From the NCBI GenBank assembly GCA_003104975.1, contig PQAM01000004.1:124001-188000 (forward strand): DNA of 64,000 bases, in the 5' to 3' direction. Made by a program: the position numbers and the translations under genes. This DNA comes from Candidatus Methylomirabilota bacterium (lineage in GTDB: Bacteria > Methylomirabilota > Methylomirabilia > Methylomirabilales > Methylomirabilaceae). Shown here piece by piece: positions 57,259-64,000 of this stretch. A model generated the notes under the pieces. The model saw only the letters and a program-made list of their open reading frames with translations. It was not told where the DNA came from and searched no databases. The stretch's first letter is position 1, and the number at the start of each line of letters is the position of its first letter.

Positions 57259-58317
57259 CTATGCCGGCTGTTCGCCCTTCGCAACACCCCAGAGCCGCTG
57301 CTGATCGCGTTTGAGATCCTGATCGGCCACATACGCAGCCAGATCGGCCATCCGGCACGAATACCCCCACTCATTGTCGTACCAGGCCACCACCTTTACG
57401 ATCCGATCCTTCAGGACCAGGGTCATCAGGGCGTCCACAATGGACGAGTGCGGATTGCCCTTGAAGTCCATGGAGACCAGCGGCCGGTCGCACACCTCCA
57501 GAATTCCCCGGAGACGTCCCGTGGTCGCGGCCCTGAACGCGGCATTGACCGTCTCGGGGGTCACATCACGACCGAGCTCCGCGACGAGATCGACGACGGA
57601 AACCGTGGGTGTCGGCACCCGGTAGGCCATGCCGTTAAAGCGGCCGGCAAGTTCCGGGATCACCTTCACCAAGGCTCTGGCAGCGCCGGTATCGGTCGGA
57701 ATGATATTGAGGGCGGCGGCCCGCGACTCCCGCACATCCTCCGCCCCGCGATCATGGATGGCTTGCGAATTAGTATAGCTGTGGACCGTACTCATGAATC
57801 CCCATTCGATCCCGAAGGCGTCAAGGAGGACCTTCGCAACCGGCGCAAGGCAGTTGGTCGTGCATGATCCGTTCGAGATGATCCGGTGTTGTCCCGGATC
57901 GTACCGTTCTTCGTTGACCCCCAATACGACGGTCAGATCCTCGCCCTTCCCCGGGGCAGAGATGAGCACCCGTTTTGCCCCTGCCGCGAGGTGCTTTTCG
58001 GCCTCCGGACGATTCGTTCCCCGACCGCTGCACTCCAGGACGATGTCGACCCCCGCATCCGACCAGTTCAGCTTGGTCCAATCCCGCTCGCGGAAGACCG
58101 TAATCCGCTTCCCGTCGACCCGCATGCTGCCCTCGTCACTCTCGACCTTTGCCGGGAAGGGTCCGTAGTTTGAGTCGAATTCCAGCAACAGGGCGTCGGT
58201 GCGGGCCCCGGCCGGATCGTTGATCGCCACGACATCAAGCGCCCGCTTCTGTTCCCACGCGGCGCGAAACGCCAGCCGGCCGATTCGTCCAAAACCGTTG
58301 ATCGCGATTCTCACCAT
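57259..58317 (-). CDS. gap: Glyceraldehyde-3-phosphate dehydrogenase
   Basis: The 352-residue enzyme has the N-terminal NAD fold INGFGRIGRLAFRAA (5-19) and the catalytic cysteine in SNGSCTTNCLAP (about 148-159). The later HSYTNSQ and WYDNEWGYS motifs are also present. It interconverts glyceraldehyde 3-phosphate and 1,3-bisphosphoglycerate. The NDPAG sequence after the first beta-alpha-beta unit (33-37) places it near NAD- or dual-specificity forms. It precedes tkt, as in Calvin-cycle operons. A palindrome and promoters lie in the divergent region upstream. Confidence 0.96.
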   Translation of the reverse strand: MVRIAINGFGRIGRLAFRAAWEQKRALDVVAINDPAGARTDALLLEFDSNYGPFPAKVESDEGSMRVDGKRITVFRERDWTKLNWSDAGVDIVLECSGRGTNRPEAEKHLAAGAKRVLISAPGKGEDLTVVLGVNEERYDPGQHRIISNGSCTTNCLAPVAKVLLDAFGIEWGFMSTVHSYTNSQAIHDRGAEDVRESRAAALNIIPTDTGAARALVKVIPELAGRFNGMAYRVPTPTVSVVDLVAELGRDVTPETVNAAFRAATTGRLRGILEVCDRPLVSMDFKGNPHSSIVDALMTLVLKDRIVKVVAWYDNEWGYSCRMADLAAYVADQDLKRDQQRLWGVAKGEQPA

Positions 58318-58691
58318 CGGTTATCCCTCAGCAATAGCTGCAGAATCCTTCCTGTGGAACTTTCTGGGGCTCGATGTGCCTCCGGATGTCATTCGGCCGG
58401 GCGTGCTTGCTCATGAAGGCCATGTTGTTGGCCGCAGAATTCCAGGATCCAGGTCGGTTCAGAACAATCTCGCCGCTCTCTCGCACCGAGCAGTGCCGGC
58501 ATCGGCTTTCTTTTTACGGCGATGGTCATCACGTTCACGCATCCCTATTTCGCGCGGACGGGATTTTATCACTTGCCCCATTATCTGTCTAGCGGTTGTT
58601 TCGAAACAGATAGCAAATCGGTCTTGACAGCCGACACATCGGTGCGATAGCTTCCACCTACGCTCTTTGGGGGCGCTAGTGAGGAGGTATC
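58318..58691. promoter_or_regulatory. Divergent intergenic region between gap and the pterin synthase gene
   Basis: This 374-base gap contains no credible gene. A 12-bp perfect palindrome TGTTTCGAAACA lies at 58597-58608. A possible promoter for the rightward gene is TTGACA at 58624-58629 with a weak GATAGC (58646-58651) 16 bases later. The palindrome is well placed to control both directions, but its regulator is unknown. Confidence 0.4.
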
Positions 58692-59180
58692 ATGGCTGCG
58701 TTTCGCATTAGGATTGATCACGAGAATCTGAAGTTCAGCTCGGCCCATTTTGTGCTTTTCGGCAACGGCAAATGCGAGGGCCTGCACGGGCATAACTACA
58801 GGGCCTGGGTGGAACTGGAAGGGTCGCTTCAGCCGAACGATTATGTCCTCGATTTCCTCGCCGTCAAGCCGCTTATGAAAGCGATCTGCGAGCAGCTCAA
58901 CCACAAGGTCATGCTGCCGACCGAGAATGCGGGCCTGCGGATCGAAAGCGGCGACATGATTGTCGATGCGGTCTACGGTAAGAAGCAGTACCGCTTTCCG
59001 ATTGAAGACGTCCTCTTGCTGCCGATCCATAACACCAGCGCAGAGCTGTTAGCCAGGTATATCTGCGGACTATTGCGGGAAGAGATCAAGCGTCAATACG
59101 GGGGCGAGGGGGTCGTCACTATCAGGGTCGGCGTACAGGAATCGTTTGGGCAGGAAGCCTCCTACGAAGAGGCCTTCTAG
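58692..59180 (+). CDS. 6-pyruvoyltetrahydropterin synthase / QueD family protein
   Basis: The 162-residue enzyme of the PTPS fold has the zinc histidines in FSSAHF (15-20) and LHGHNY (about 32-37), and the catalytic cysteine in GKCEGLHG. PTPS family members make 6-pyruvoyl- or 6-carboxy-tetrahydropterin from dihydroneopterin triphosphate. In methylotrophic bacteria a PTPS-like gene occurs beside tetrahydromethanopterin genes. Here it starts the one-carbon cofactor locus and converges with the HisA-like gene with a 4-base overlap. A queuosine precursor role (QueD) is the alternative; no other queuosine gene is nearby. Confidence 0.88.
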   Translation: MAAFRIRIDHENLKFSSAHFVLFGNGKCEGLHGHNYRAWVELEGSLQPNDYVLDFLAVKPLMKAICEQLNHKVMLPTENAGLRIESGDMIVDAVYGKKQYRFPIEDVLLLPIHNTSAELLARYICGLLREEIKRQYGGEGVVTIRVGVQESFGQEASYEEAF

Positions 59181-59953
59181 GTCTCTGCCTCCAGGCGATC
59201 CAAGGCCGTCCGCGTGATCGCCCCGCTGTGGAGCGTAGTGGCAAGCAGCGCCCCCGACGCGCCGGCGCGCTGCAGGCCTGTCAGGTCCGCGACCGATGCG
59301 ACGCCGCCGCCTACAATGAATCGCATATCGGGGGCGGCCGCCGTGACCCTGCCGAGTAACGCTGTATTGGGGCCGCCGCCCGTACCGATCCGGTCCATCT
59401 CGAGGAGAATCGCCTCACGACATCCGAGTGACAGCAGGCGTAAGGCTGCTGCGACCGGGTCGTTCGACTCGGTGGACGGTCTTTGCCAAACCACGGCTTG
59501 TGCTTTCAGATCGAGGCTGAAAAGCGCGCGCTCCGGACCCAGCGCGGCGAGAAGCCCGGATGCTGCATCACAACCCGCCAGTGACTCAGAGGCGATAATG
59601 ACCTTCTTTACGCCGGCATCCAACAGCCGCCTCGCCTGCTGGATATCGTGAATGCCGGCATCGACCAGCAACTGAAGCTGCGGCTCGGCAGCGGCCATCT
59701 TCTTGATCAGGGCCAGATTATCGCCGCCGCCCATGATCGCATCCAGATCGGCAACATAGACCGATGCGCTCTTAAGCGTTTCACAGTACGCCCGCAGGAG
59801 GATAACGGGATCGGCCCCTTGCAACAGAACGCTCTGGATCGGTTCGTATGCCCACCGCTCCCCTCTGCGCGCATGAACCGCAACCCCTCGCATGATATCG
59901 ATGACCGGTATGATCTGCACAGCAGCGATCGTCGCTTCTCCACAATACCCCAT
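59177..59953 (-). CDS. HisA-like TIM-barrel protein of one-carbon cofactor loci
   Basis: The 258-residue protein has the HisA/HisF-type barrel: PVIDIMRGVAVHARRG (16-31), VYVADLDAIMGGG (65-77), VDAGI, and the C-terminal phosphate site FIVGGGVASVADL. It sits among methanofuran genes, not in a histidine operon. HisA-like proteins of unproven function recur in bacterial tetrahydromethanopterin/methanofuran clusters. It probably acts on a phosphorylated sugar or pterin-type intermediate rather than in histidine synthesis. Confidence 0.8.
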   Translation of the reverse strand: MGYCGEATIAAVQIIPVIDIMRGVAVHARRGERWAYEPIQSVLLQGADPVILLRAYCETLKSASVYVADLDAIMGGGDNLALIKKMAAAEPQLQLLVDAGIHDIQQARRLLDAGVKKVIIASESLAGCDAASGLLAALGPERALFSLDLKAQAVVWQRPSTESNDPVAAALRLLSLGCREAILLEMDRIGTGGGPNTALLGRVTAAAPDMRFIVGGGVASVADLTGLQRAGASGALLATTLHSGAITRTALDRLEAET

Positions 59954-60012
59954 GCGCCGGCGGCCTACGCATGGGCTAAAAGTCTGTTGCGAGATCGTCC
60001 CGTCACTGGCTC

Positions 60013-60102
60013 GTCATTGCGAGCGACCAACGGGAGCACGGCAATCTCACCGTAGTTATCCCGAACGACTGTGAGATTGCTTCGGCTGCGCCTCGCAATG
60101 AC
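60013..60102. repeat. Palindromic dispersed repeat, copy B
   Basis: It begins GTCATTGCGAGCGACCAACG and ends CGCCTCGCAATGAC, with inner GGCAATCTCAC and GTGAGATTGCTTC halves. It is related to the in-frame copy at 20780-20878 and lies just before the mfnD-like gene. Confidence 0.75.
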
Positions 60103-60121
60103 ACGGGAGACATTCTAAGCG

Positions 60122-61171
60122 ATGAAGATATTCGTGCATGAGTGTATCACGGCCGGCGGGTTGGGTGAAGGCCCGGTCCCGGCGACGCTGCTGGCAGAGG
60201 GGCGCATGATGCTCCAGGCGCTGCTGGCCGATCTGCTTGACCTTCAAGAGCATCGGCTGGTCGTGCAGGTCGATCGGCGGTATCTGCCGCAACTGCGCCC
60301 TCACCCCGGTCTTCAGATCGTTGACAGCAGGGACGGCTACCATCACACCTTCCGACAGATGGTCGTAGAGGCGGATGCCACGTTTCTGATCGCCCCGGAG
60401 ACAGACGGCCGACTCGAGGCGATCACGGCAATAGTCGAACGTTGCGGCAAGTTGGTCGTAGGATCCGGCACTGCCGGCGTCAAGGTTGCCGGCAACAAGA
60501 TGCTCACCCATCGATGGCTGGAGGAGCACGGTATCTCCACCCCCGAGACGATTCATCTTCGCCCTGTTGATGACCCGCTGTCTATAGATCGGCGGCTTAG
60601 CTATCCTGTGGTCGCAAAACCGATAGACGGGGTCGGGTGTGACGGTGTATTCATTGCGCAAAGACCATCGGAATTGGAGCGGACGGCCGCGACCGCCAGG
60701 CAGACGACACCGGGTAAGGACCTCCTGTTGCAACACTACATCGACGGCGTTCATGCCAGCGTCTCCCTTTTGACCGACGGGAGCCGGTCTGTCCCGCTCA
60801 CCTTGAACCACCAGGAGATTAGAGGGCGAAGCCGACTGACGTATTACGGGGGGTGCGTCCCGTTTGAGCACCCGCTCCGTACCCTGGCGTTTCATCGGGC
60901 GGCGGAGGTCGTCCAGGCGATCCCCGGCCTCAAAGGGTATGTGGGAATCGATCTGGTCCTGACTGATGACGACGCCGTGGTTATCGAGGTGAATCCTCGC
61001 CTCACAACCTCGTACGTCGGGCTTCGAAAGGTCCTTCGACAGAATTTGGCTGCCCTGATGCTCGACGCAGCGGCAGGCAAGCTCCCGGACCCTGCCGACA
61101 TCGACATCATCGGGTCGGCGCACTTTACCACGCGGGACGGTACGATAACAGTCTCAGAGGGCGTACGGTGA
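60122..61171 (+). CDS. mfnD: ATP-grasp ligase, MfnD-like (tyramine-glutamate ligase type)
   Basis: The 349-residue protein is an ATP-grasp enzyme with the metal-binding end EVNPRLTTSYVGLRKVL (about 304-320) and an N-terminal FVHECITAGGLGE (4-16), both seen in the MfnD family. MfnD ligates glutamate to tyramine in methanofuran synthesis. The gene is followed at a 4-base overlap by an MfnF-like gene. In methylotrophic bacteria the homologue contributes to methylofuran, whose side chain differs from archaeal methanofuran. The ligase specificity is inferred from neighbourhood and motifs. Confidence 0.85.
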   Translation: MKIFVHECITAGGLGEGPVPATLLAEGRMMLQALLADLLDLQEHRLVVQVDRRYLPQLRPHPGLQIVDSRDGYHHTFRQMVVEADATFLIAPETDGRLEAITAIVERCGKLVVGSGTAGVKVAGNKMLTHRWLEEHGISTPETIHLRPVDDPLSIDRRLSYPVVAKPIDGVGCDGVFIAQRPSELERTAATARQTTPGKDLLLQHYIDGVHASVSLLTDGSRSVPLTLNHQEIRGRSRLTYYGGCVPFEHPLRTLAFHRAAEVVQAIPGLKGYVGIDLVLTDDDAVVIEVNPRLTTSYVGLRKVLRQNLAALMLDAAAGKLPDPADIDIIGSAHFTTRDGTITVSEGVR

Positions 61172-62199
61172 TTCGCATAATTGGATGGGACATCGGCGGC
61201 GCGAACGTGAAGGCCGCCCGCCTGCTGTGTGCCGACGGGCGTGCGGAAAGCGGGCGCGCGGTTCGCCGCCATTTCGAGCTGTGGCATAACAGCAATAGCC
61301 TCCACTCACTCCTGCAAACGATCTATGCCGAGCTGGGACCTACGGATGCCATGGTGGTGACGATGACCGGAGAGCTCTGTGATGCGTTCGCCGACAGGGC
61401 CGAAGGGGTCGCGTTCATCATCAACGCGGTGAGAGCGGCGGTCCCCGACATCCCGCTGTACGCGATCGATCTTGATGGTCGGCTTATGTGTTTAGACACG
61501 GGGGAGGTCGAGCTGCTCACACTCGCGCCGACCAATTGGATCGCCGAGGCGATGGTCCTGGCAACCCGGCAACCGGACTGCCTGATGATGGATATCGGCA
61601 GCACCACGACCGATCTGATTCCGATCATGGGCGGCAGGCCGATCGCACGGGGCAAGCGGGACATCGAGCGGTTGGCGCACGGAGAGCTGATCTACACCGG
61701 CGCACTCCGCACGCCGGTCGCTGCCATCGCATCCGGCATCCCTGTGCGAGGTGTGATCTGTCGAATATCGGCCGAATACTTCGCCATCTCTGCCGATGTG
61801 TATCTGGCGTTGGGACAGCTCACCTCGGACGACTATACCTGCGCAGCGCCAGACGGGGGCGAGAAAACGAGCGAGGGGGCGCTGCGTCGGCTGGCCAGAG
61901 TAGTCTGCGAAGACAGCAAGCACCTCACAGCGAGCGAGCTTCACACTATGGCCGCCTATATCGCCGAACAGCAGATCCAACAGATTACGGAGGGGATGTT
62001 TCAGGTCCTCTCCAGGATCGAGAACGGTCTCCATTTCCCTGTCGTACCGGTGGGGATCGGCGCCTTCCTGGGGGAGACCTGCGCAAGACGACTGGGCCTT
62101 ACAGTGTGTGACGCCCCGGCACTCATCGACAGCGGGGCGGTGTCATTGAGTCCTTGCACGGCAGCCGCCTACCTGTTGGGACGCGAATTGTCCCGATAG
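61168..62199 (+). CDS. mfnF: H4MPT-linked C1 pathway protein, MfnF-like
   Basis: The 343-residue protein belongs to the hydantoinase/actin-like ATPase superfamily, with IGWDIGGANVKAARL (3-17) and the phosphate-loop type DIGSTTTDLIPI (about 142-153). MfnF joins the furan and tyramine-glutamate parts of methanofuran. Translational coupling with mfnD and the mfnE-like gene 107 bases downstream supports the assignment. In the literature this family was first called an H4MPT-linked C1-transfer pathway protein. Confidence 0.85.
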   Translation: MIRIIGWDIGGANVKAARLLCADGRAESGRAVRRHFELWHNSNSLHSLLQTIYAELGPTDAMVVTMTGELCDAFADRAEGVAFIINAVRAAVPDIPLYAIDLDGRLMCLDTGEVELLTLAPTNWIAEAMVLATRQPDCLMMDIGSTTTDLIPIMGGRPIARGKRDIERLAHGELIYTGALRTPVAAIASGIPVRGVICRISAEYFAISADVYLALGQLTSDDYTCAAPDGGEKTSEGALRRLARVVCEDSKHLTASELHTMAAYIAEQQIQQITEGMFQVLSRIENGLHFPVVPVGIGAFLGETCARRLGLTVCDAPALIDSGAVSLSPCTAAAYLLGRELSR

Positions 62200-62203
62200 C
62201 AAT

Positions 62204-62256
62204 GTAGGGGCGCTGCTTGCTGCGCCCAGGATGGGCAGGGCAAGCCCTGCCCCTAC
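62204..62256. repeat. Two-hairpin dispersed repeat, copy 3
   Basis: A 53-bp unit GTAGGGGCGCTGCTTGCTGC to GCCCTGCCCCTAC in the same orientation as copy 1, located between the mfnF-like and mfnE-like genes. Confidence 0.8.
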
Positions 62257-62306
62257 GATAGCGATCCGATCTTGCACATACAGAGCCGAGCGCCGATAGG
62301 TGATTC

Positions 62307-62972
62307 ATGAAAATCGACACTGTCATCAAGGTGGGCGGCAGTCTCGGCCGGTGGCGAGGGATCGGAAAGCTGCTCGATTCCATTGAGCAGTGGAGAGGCT
62401 CCGCTAACGTATTGGTCGTTCCGGGCGGCGGCGTCTTTGCCGATCTGGTGCGGACCGAGTATCGCCGATCACGGCTTACCGAACGCACCGCGCATCGGAT
62501 GGCCATCCTGGCGATGGATCAGTACGGTCTTCAACTGTGCGATCTCGCCTCTCTGGCCACGCCCGTCTCCAGTCTGCATCAGATCACGAGGGTTGTCCGA
62601 GACGGTCGCCTTCCGGTCTACCTCCCCTCCCGATCCCTCTTACGTTGGGATCCCTTTACGCCGTCGTGGGGTGTGACCTCGGATTCGATCGCCGCCTACA
62701 TCGCCGGCCTCGTAAAGGCCGATACCCTACTGCTCTTGAAGTCTGTAGACGGACTCTTCGCGCAGGATCCGAAGGCGAACCTATCGGCGCCCCTGCTGCC
62801 GAGCATTACGCGTGTACAGCTCCAGCGTTACGGCGGTGTGGATCGTGAGTTTGGCGGATGGCTGAACGGGATCGCGTGCTGCTGGATCATCAACGGGACG
62901 CATCCCGCTCGTGTGAAAGAGTGGCTGGAATGCAGGAGAACAGTCGGGACCTGCGTGGTTATGCGGCAATAA
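62307..62972 (+). CDS. mfnE: Amino-acid-kinase family protein, MfnE-like
   Basis: The 221-residue protein has the amino-acid-kinase fold: VIKVGGSLGRW (6-16), VVPGGGVFADLVR (about 37-49), and LLLKSVDGLF near 143-152. MfnE phosphorylates aminomethylfuran phosphate to the diphosphate used by MfnF. The position between mfnF- and mfnB-like genes supports the assignment; an unrelated aspartate/uridylate-type kinase is the alternative. Confidence 0.82.
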   Translation: MKIDTVIKVGGSLGRWRGIGKLLDSIEQWRGSANVLVVPGGGVFADLVRTEYRRSRLTERTAHRMAILAMDQYGLQLCDLASLATPVSSLHQITRVVRDGRLPVYLPSRSLLRWDPFTPSWGVTSDSIAAYIAGLVKADTLLLLKSVDGLFAQDPKANLSAPLLPSITRVQLQRYGGVDREFGGWLNGIACCWIINGTHPARVKEWLECRRTVGTCVVMRQ

Positions 62973-63030
62973 GCTGTCAGCCGTCAGCTTACAGCTCTTA
63001 GCTGACCGCTAATGGCTGATAGCTGAGCAC
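62972..63030. repeat. Short GCTGA-type repetitive sequence at the mfnB 3' end
   Basis: Irregular AGCTGT, AGCTTA, AGCTGA, GGCTGATAGCTGA units fill the gap and run into the last codons of mfnB. Shorter stretches of the same style occur near 5240, 45330 and 52700. Confidence 0.5.
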
Positions 63031-63720
63031 CGAACGCAGGAGCTTCACCTGTTCGGCAGACAACGCCCCACGCCGCTCCCCCCCTGCACATGCTGCACCT
63101 CGCACACCGACAATATCGGCGCCGAGCGCCAGCGCCCTGGGAAGATCCGCCAACTGTAGGGAGCCCGCCAGACCGCAGAAGAGACCTCGATCGTGGCATG
63201 CCTGAACGAACCGGGCGATGGCGTCTTCTGAAAGACACTGAAAGAGCGAACGCCCGTCTTTGATGGCGGTATCGATGAGGCATCCCTCAACAAAGGGGAC
63301 AGCAGCATCAGGCAGCTCAAACGGATCAAGCGAGCCCACGCGGGCGGCATCGGCGTACGCACAGGCCACCAGACCCACGGTACTGTTCATCATCCGCAAC
63401 GCGCCGCTGACGGCACCAAGCAGGCAGGCGGCCTCCGCCCCTGTCCGAGCGCCCAACAGTCCCACCTTGACGTATCGGACCCCGCAGGTAGCCGCCCCCA
63501 GACCGGCGAGGGCGACAGTTCCCGGCAGATTCGGAACATCGCCGATCGCTGCGCTGACAGGGGTTGCGCCCCGGACCGCTCGAACGATTGCCGTGATCGT
63601 CTCCGGCCGCGCCGCCCCCAGCGATCCCTCGGCCGGGTTCTTGACATCAATGATATCCGCCCCACCGGCCAAGGCGGCTGCCGCCTCGTGCTCGTCCCGT
63701 ACGCTGATCATCAGCTTCAT
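62998..63720 (-). CDS. mfnB: (5-formylfuran-3-yl)methyl phosphate synthase, MfnB-like
   Basis: MfnB condenses two glyceraldehyde-3-phosphate units to the furan ring of methanofuran. The 240-residue TIM-barrel protein starts at ATG 63720 (GGAG upstream); ATG 63747 adds nine residues. Family features are SVRDEHEA (5-12), ADIIDVKNPAEGSLGA (about 22-37), KVGL, and the active-site-type KDGRSLFQ (about 155-162). It converges with mfnE. The C-terminal residues are encoded within a short repetitive sequence (GCTGATAGCTGA type). Confidence 0.92.
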   Translation of the reverse strand: MKLMISVRDEHEAAAALAGGADIIDVKNPAEGSLGAARPETITAIVRAVRGATPVSAAIGDVPNLPGTVALAGLGAATCGVRYVKVGLLGARTGAEAACLLGAVSGALRMMNSTVGLVACAYADAARVGSLDPFELPDAAVPFVEGCLIDTAIKDGRSLFQCLSEDAIARFVQACHDRGLFCGLAGSLQLADLPRALALGADIVGVRGAACAGGERRGALSAEQVKLLRSVLSYQPLAVS

Positions 63721-63929
63721 CGCGCTCTCCACAAACTGTGCCTTCATGCGTAACCGTTGGTTTGTATCGGAAAGCGCCGGGAGGTGTCAAGGAAGAAATG
63801 CGTGAGCGGTCGCAAGAGGGCTTCGACAGGTTCCGGAAGGAACTCCCAAGAAGCTTCCCAGCCGTGACGAAAGGAGACGACAGATCGTAGACAGTATCCT
63901 GAGGTTCATTCACTTGAGCGGAATACCTC

Positions 63930-64000
63930 ATGATGTTAAGCTGGGTTCGCATTCGGCGTGACTCGATGATGTGGGAAACCAAGCGCCGGATCGAGATTGT
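63930..64000 (+). CDS. Possible start of a gene running off the right end
   Basis: ATG 63930 opens a frame for 23 residues (MMLSWVRIRRDSMMWE and onward) that remains open at the window end. The ribosome binding site is unclear (GAGCGG 13 bases upstream). The rest of 63721-63929 holds no gene that I can see; it is the upstream region of mfnB. Confidence 0.2.
   Translation, partial: MMLSWVRIRRDSMMWETKRRIEI

Noticed and set aside
63647-63982. Minus-strand frame of 111 codons over the mfnB start
   Set aside because: It overlaps the well-supported mfnB start in another frame and has no recognisable features.

Overview
The window is a 64 kb piece of a bacterial chromosome with moderately high GC and dense, mostly operon-like gene packing. 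It has no rRNA, tRNA, phage or CRISPR that I could see. Three things together suggest a methylotrophic or methanotrophic, hopanoid-making Gram-negative bacterium, most likely of the NC10 group (Candidatus Methylomirabilis type): a methanofuran/tetrahydromethanopterin-type cofactor gene set, Calvin-cycle-type transketolase and GAPDH genes side by side, and an HpnN-like hopanoid exporter. The taxon is an inference from gene content; I could not run a database search.

Left part, plus strand (1-14 kb): the 3' end of a sigma-54 activator gene; a non-coding region with a perfect inverted repeat, a textbook sigma-54 promoter and a strong hairpin (candidate small RNA); a small Cys-rich protein; the NAD de novo genes nadA-nadC-nadB; an MDR dehydrogenase whose stop codon lies at the edge of a MITE-like element; a glycerophosphodiesterase; an acyl-CoA ligase; a DUF309 protein; and an HpnN-like RND transporter followed by an MlaC-like periplasmic protein.

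Middle part, minus strand (14-38 kb, reading right to left): galU, lon, RNase J, ftsK, lolA, yajQ, a GAF-GGDEF diguanylate cyclase, cinA, thpR, tldD and a tldE/pmbA-like gene. These are followed by a nine-gene cluster (14.0-22.6 kb): a YbhN/AglD-like membrane protein, HAD phosphatase, nucleotidyltransferase, ATP-grasp ligase, class III aminotransferase, Gfo/Idh oxidoreductase, CDP-alcohol phosphatidyltransferase with an extra N-terminal domain, and myo-inositol-phosphate synthase. It looks like a pathway for a decorated, possibly amino-modified, inositol phospholipid or related polar head group. This is the best candidate for an undescribed system.

Right part (38-64 kb): an OmpA-type lipoprotein with thrombospondin type 3 repeats; a lipid-transport operon (lipoprotein, mlaE, mlaF, mlaD) coupled to a GH57 enzyme; a CNNM/CorC protein and a LapA-domain protein; a His-rich membrane-anchored exported protein whose predicted mature N-terminus is histidine; guanine deaminase; glyQ-glyS; an orotate phosphoribosyltransferase-like gene; a PagL-like deacylase; pterin carbinolamine dehydratase; tkt and gap. 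Last comes a one-carbon cofactor locus (58.7-63.7 kb): 6-pyruvoyltetrahydropterin-synthase-like protein, HisA-like protein, and mfnD-, mfnF-, mfnE- and mfnB-like genes.

The intergenic space is rich in dispersed repeats: a 52-bp two-hairpin repeat in three copies, a palindromic repeat of about 95 bp in two copies (one inside a reading frame), G-rich telomere-like arrays paired with C-rich arrays at three gene ends, a single G-run array inside lolA, and a 211-bp element with long terminal inverted repeats.
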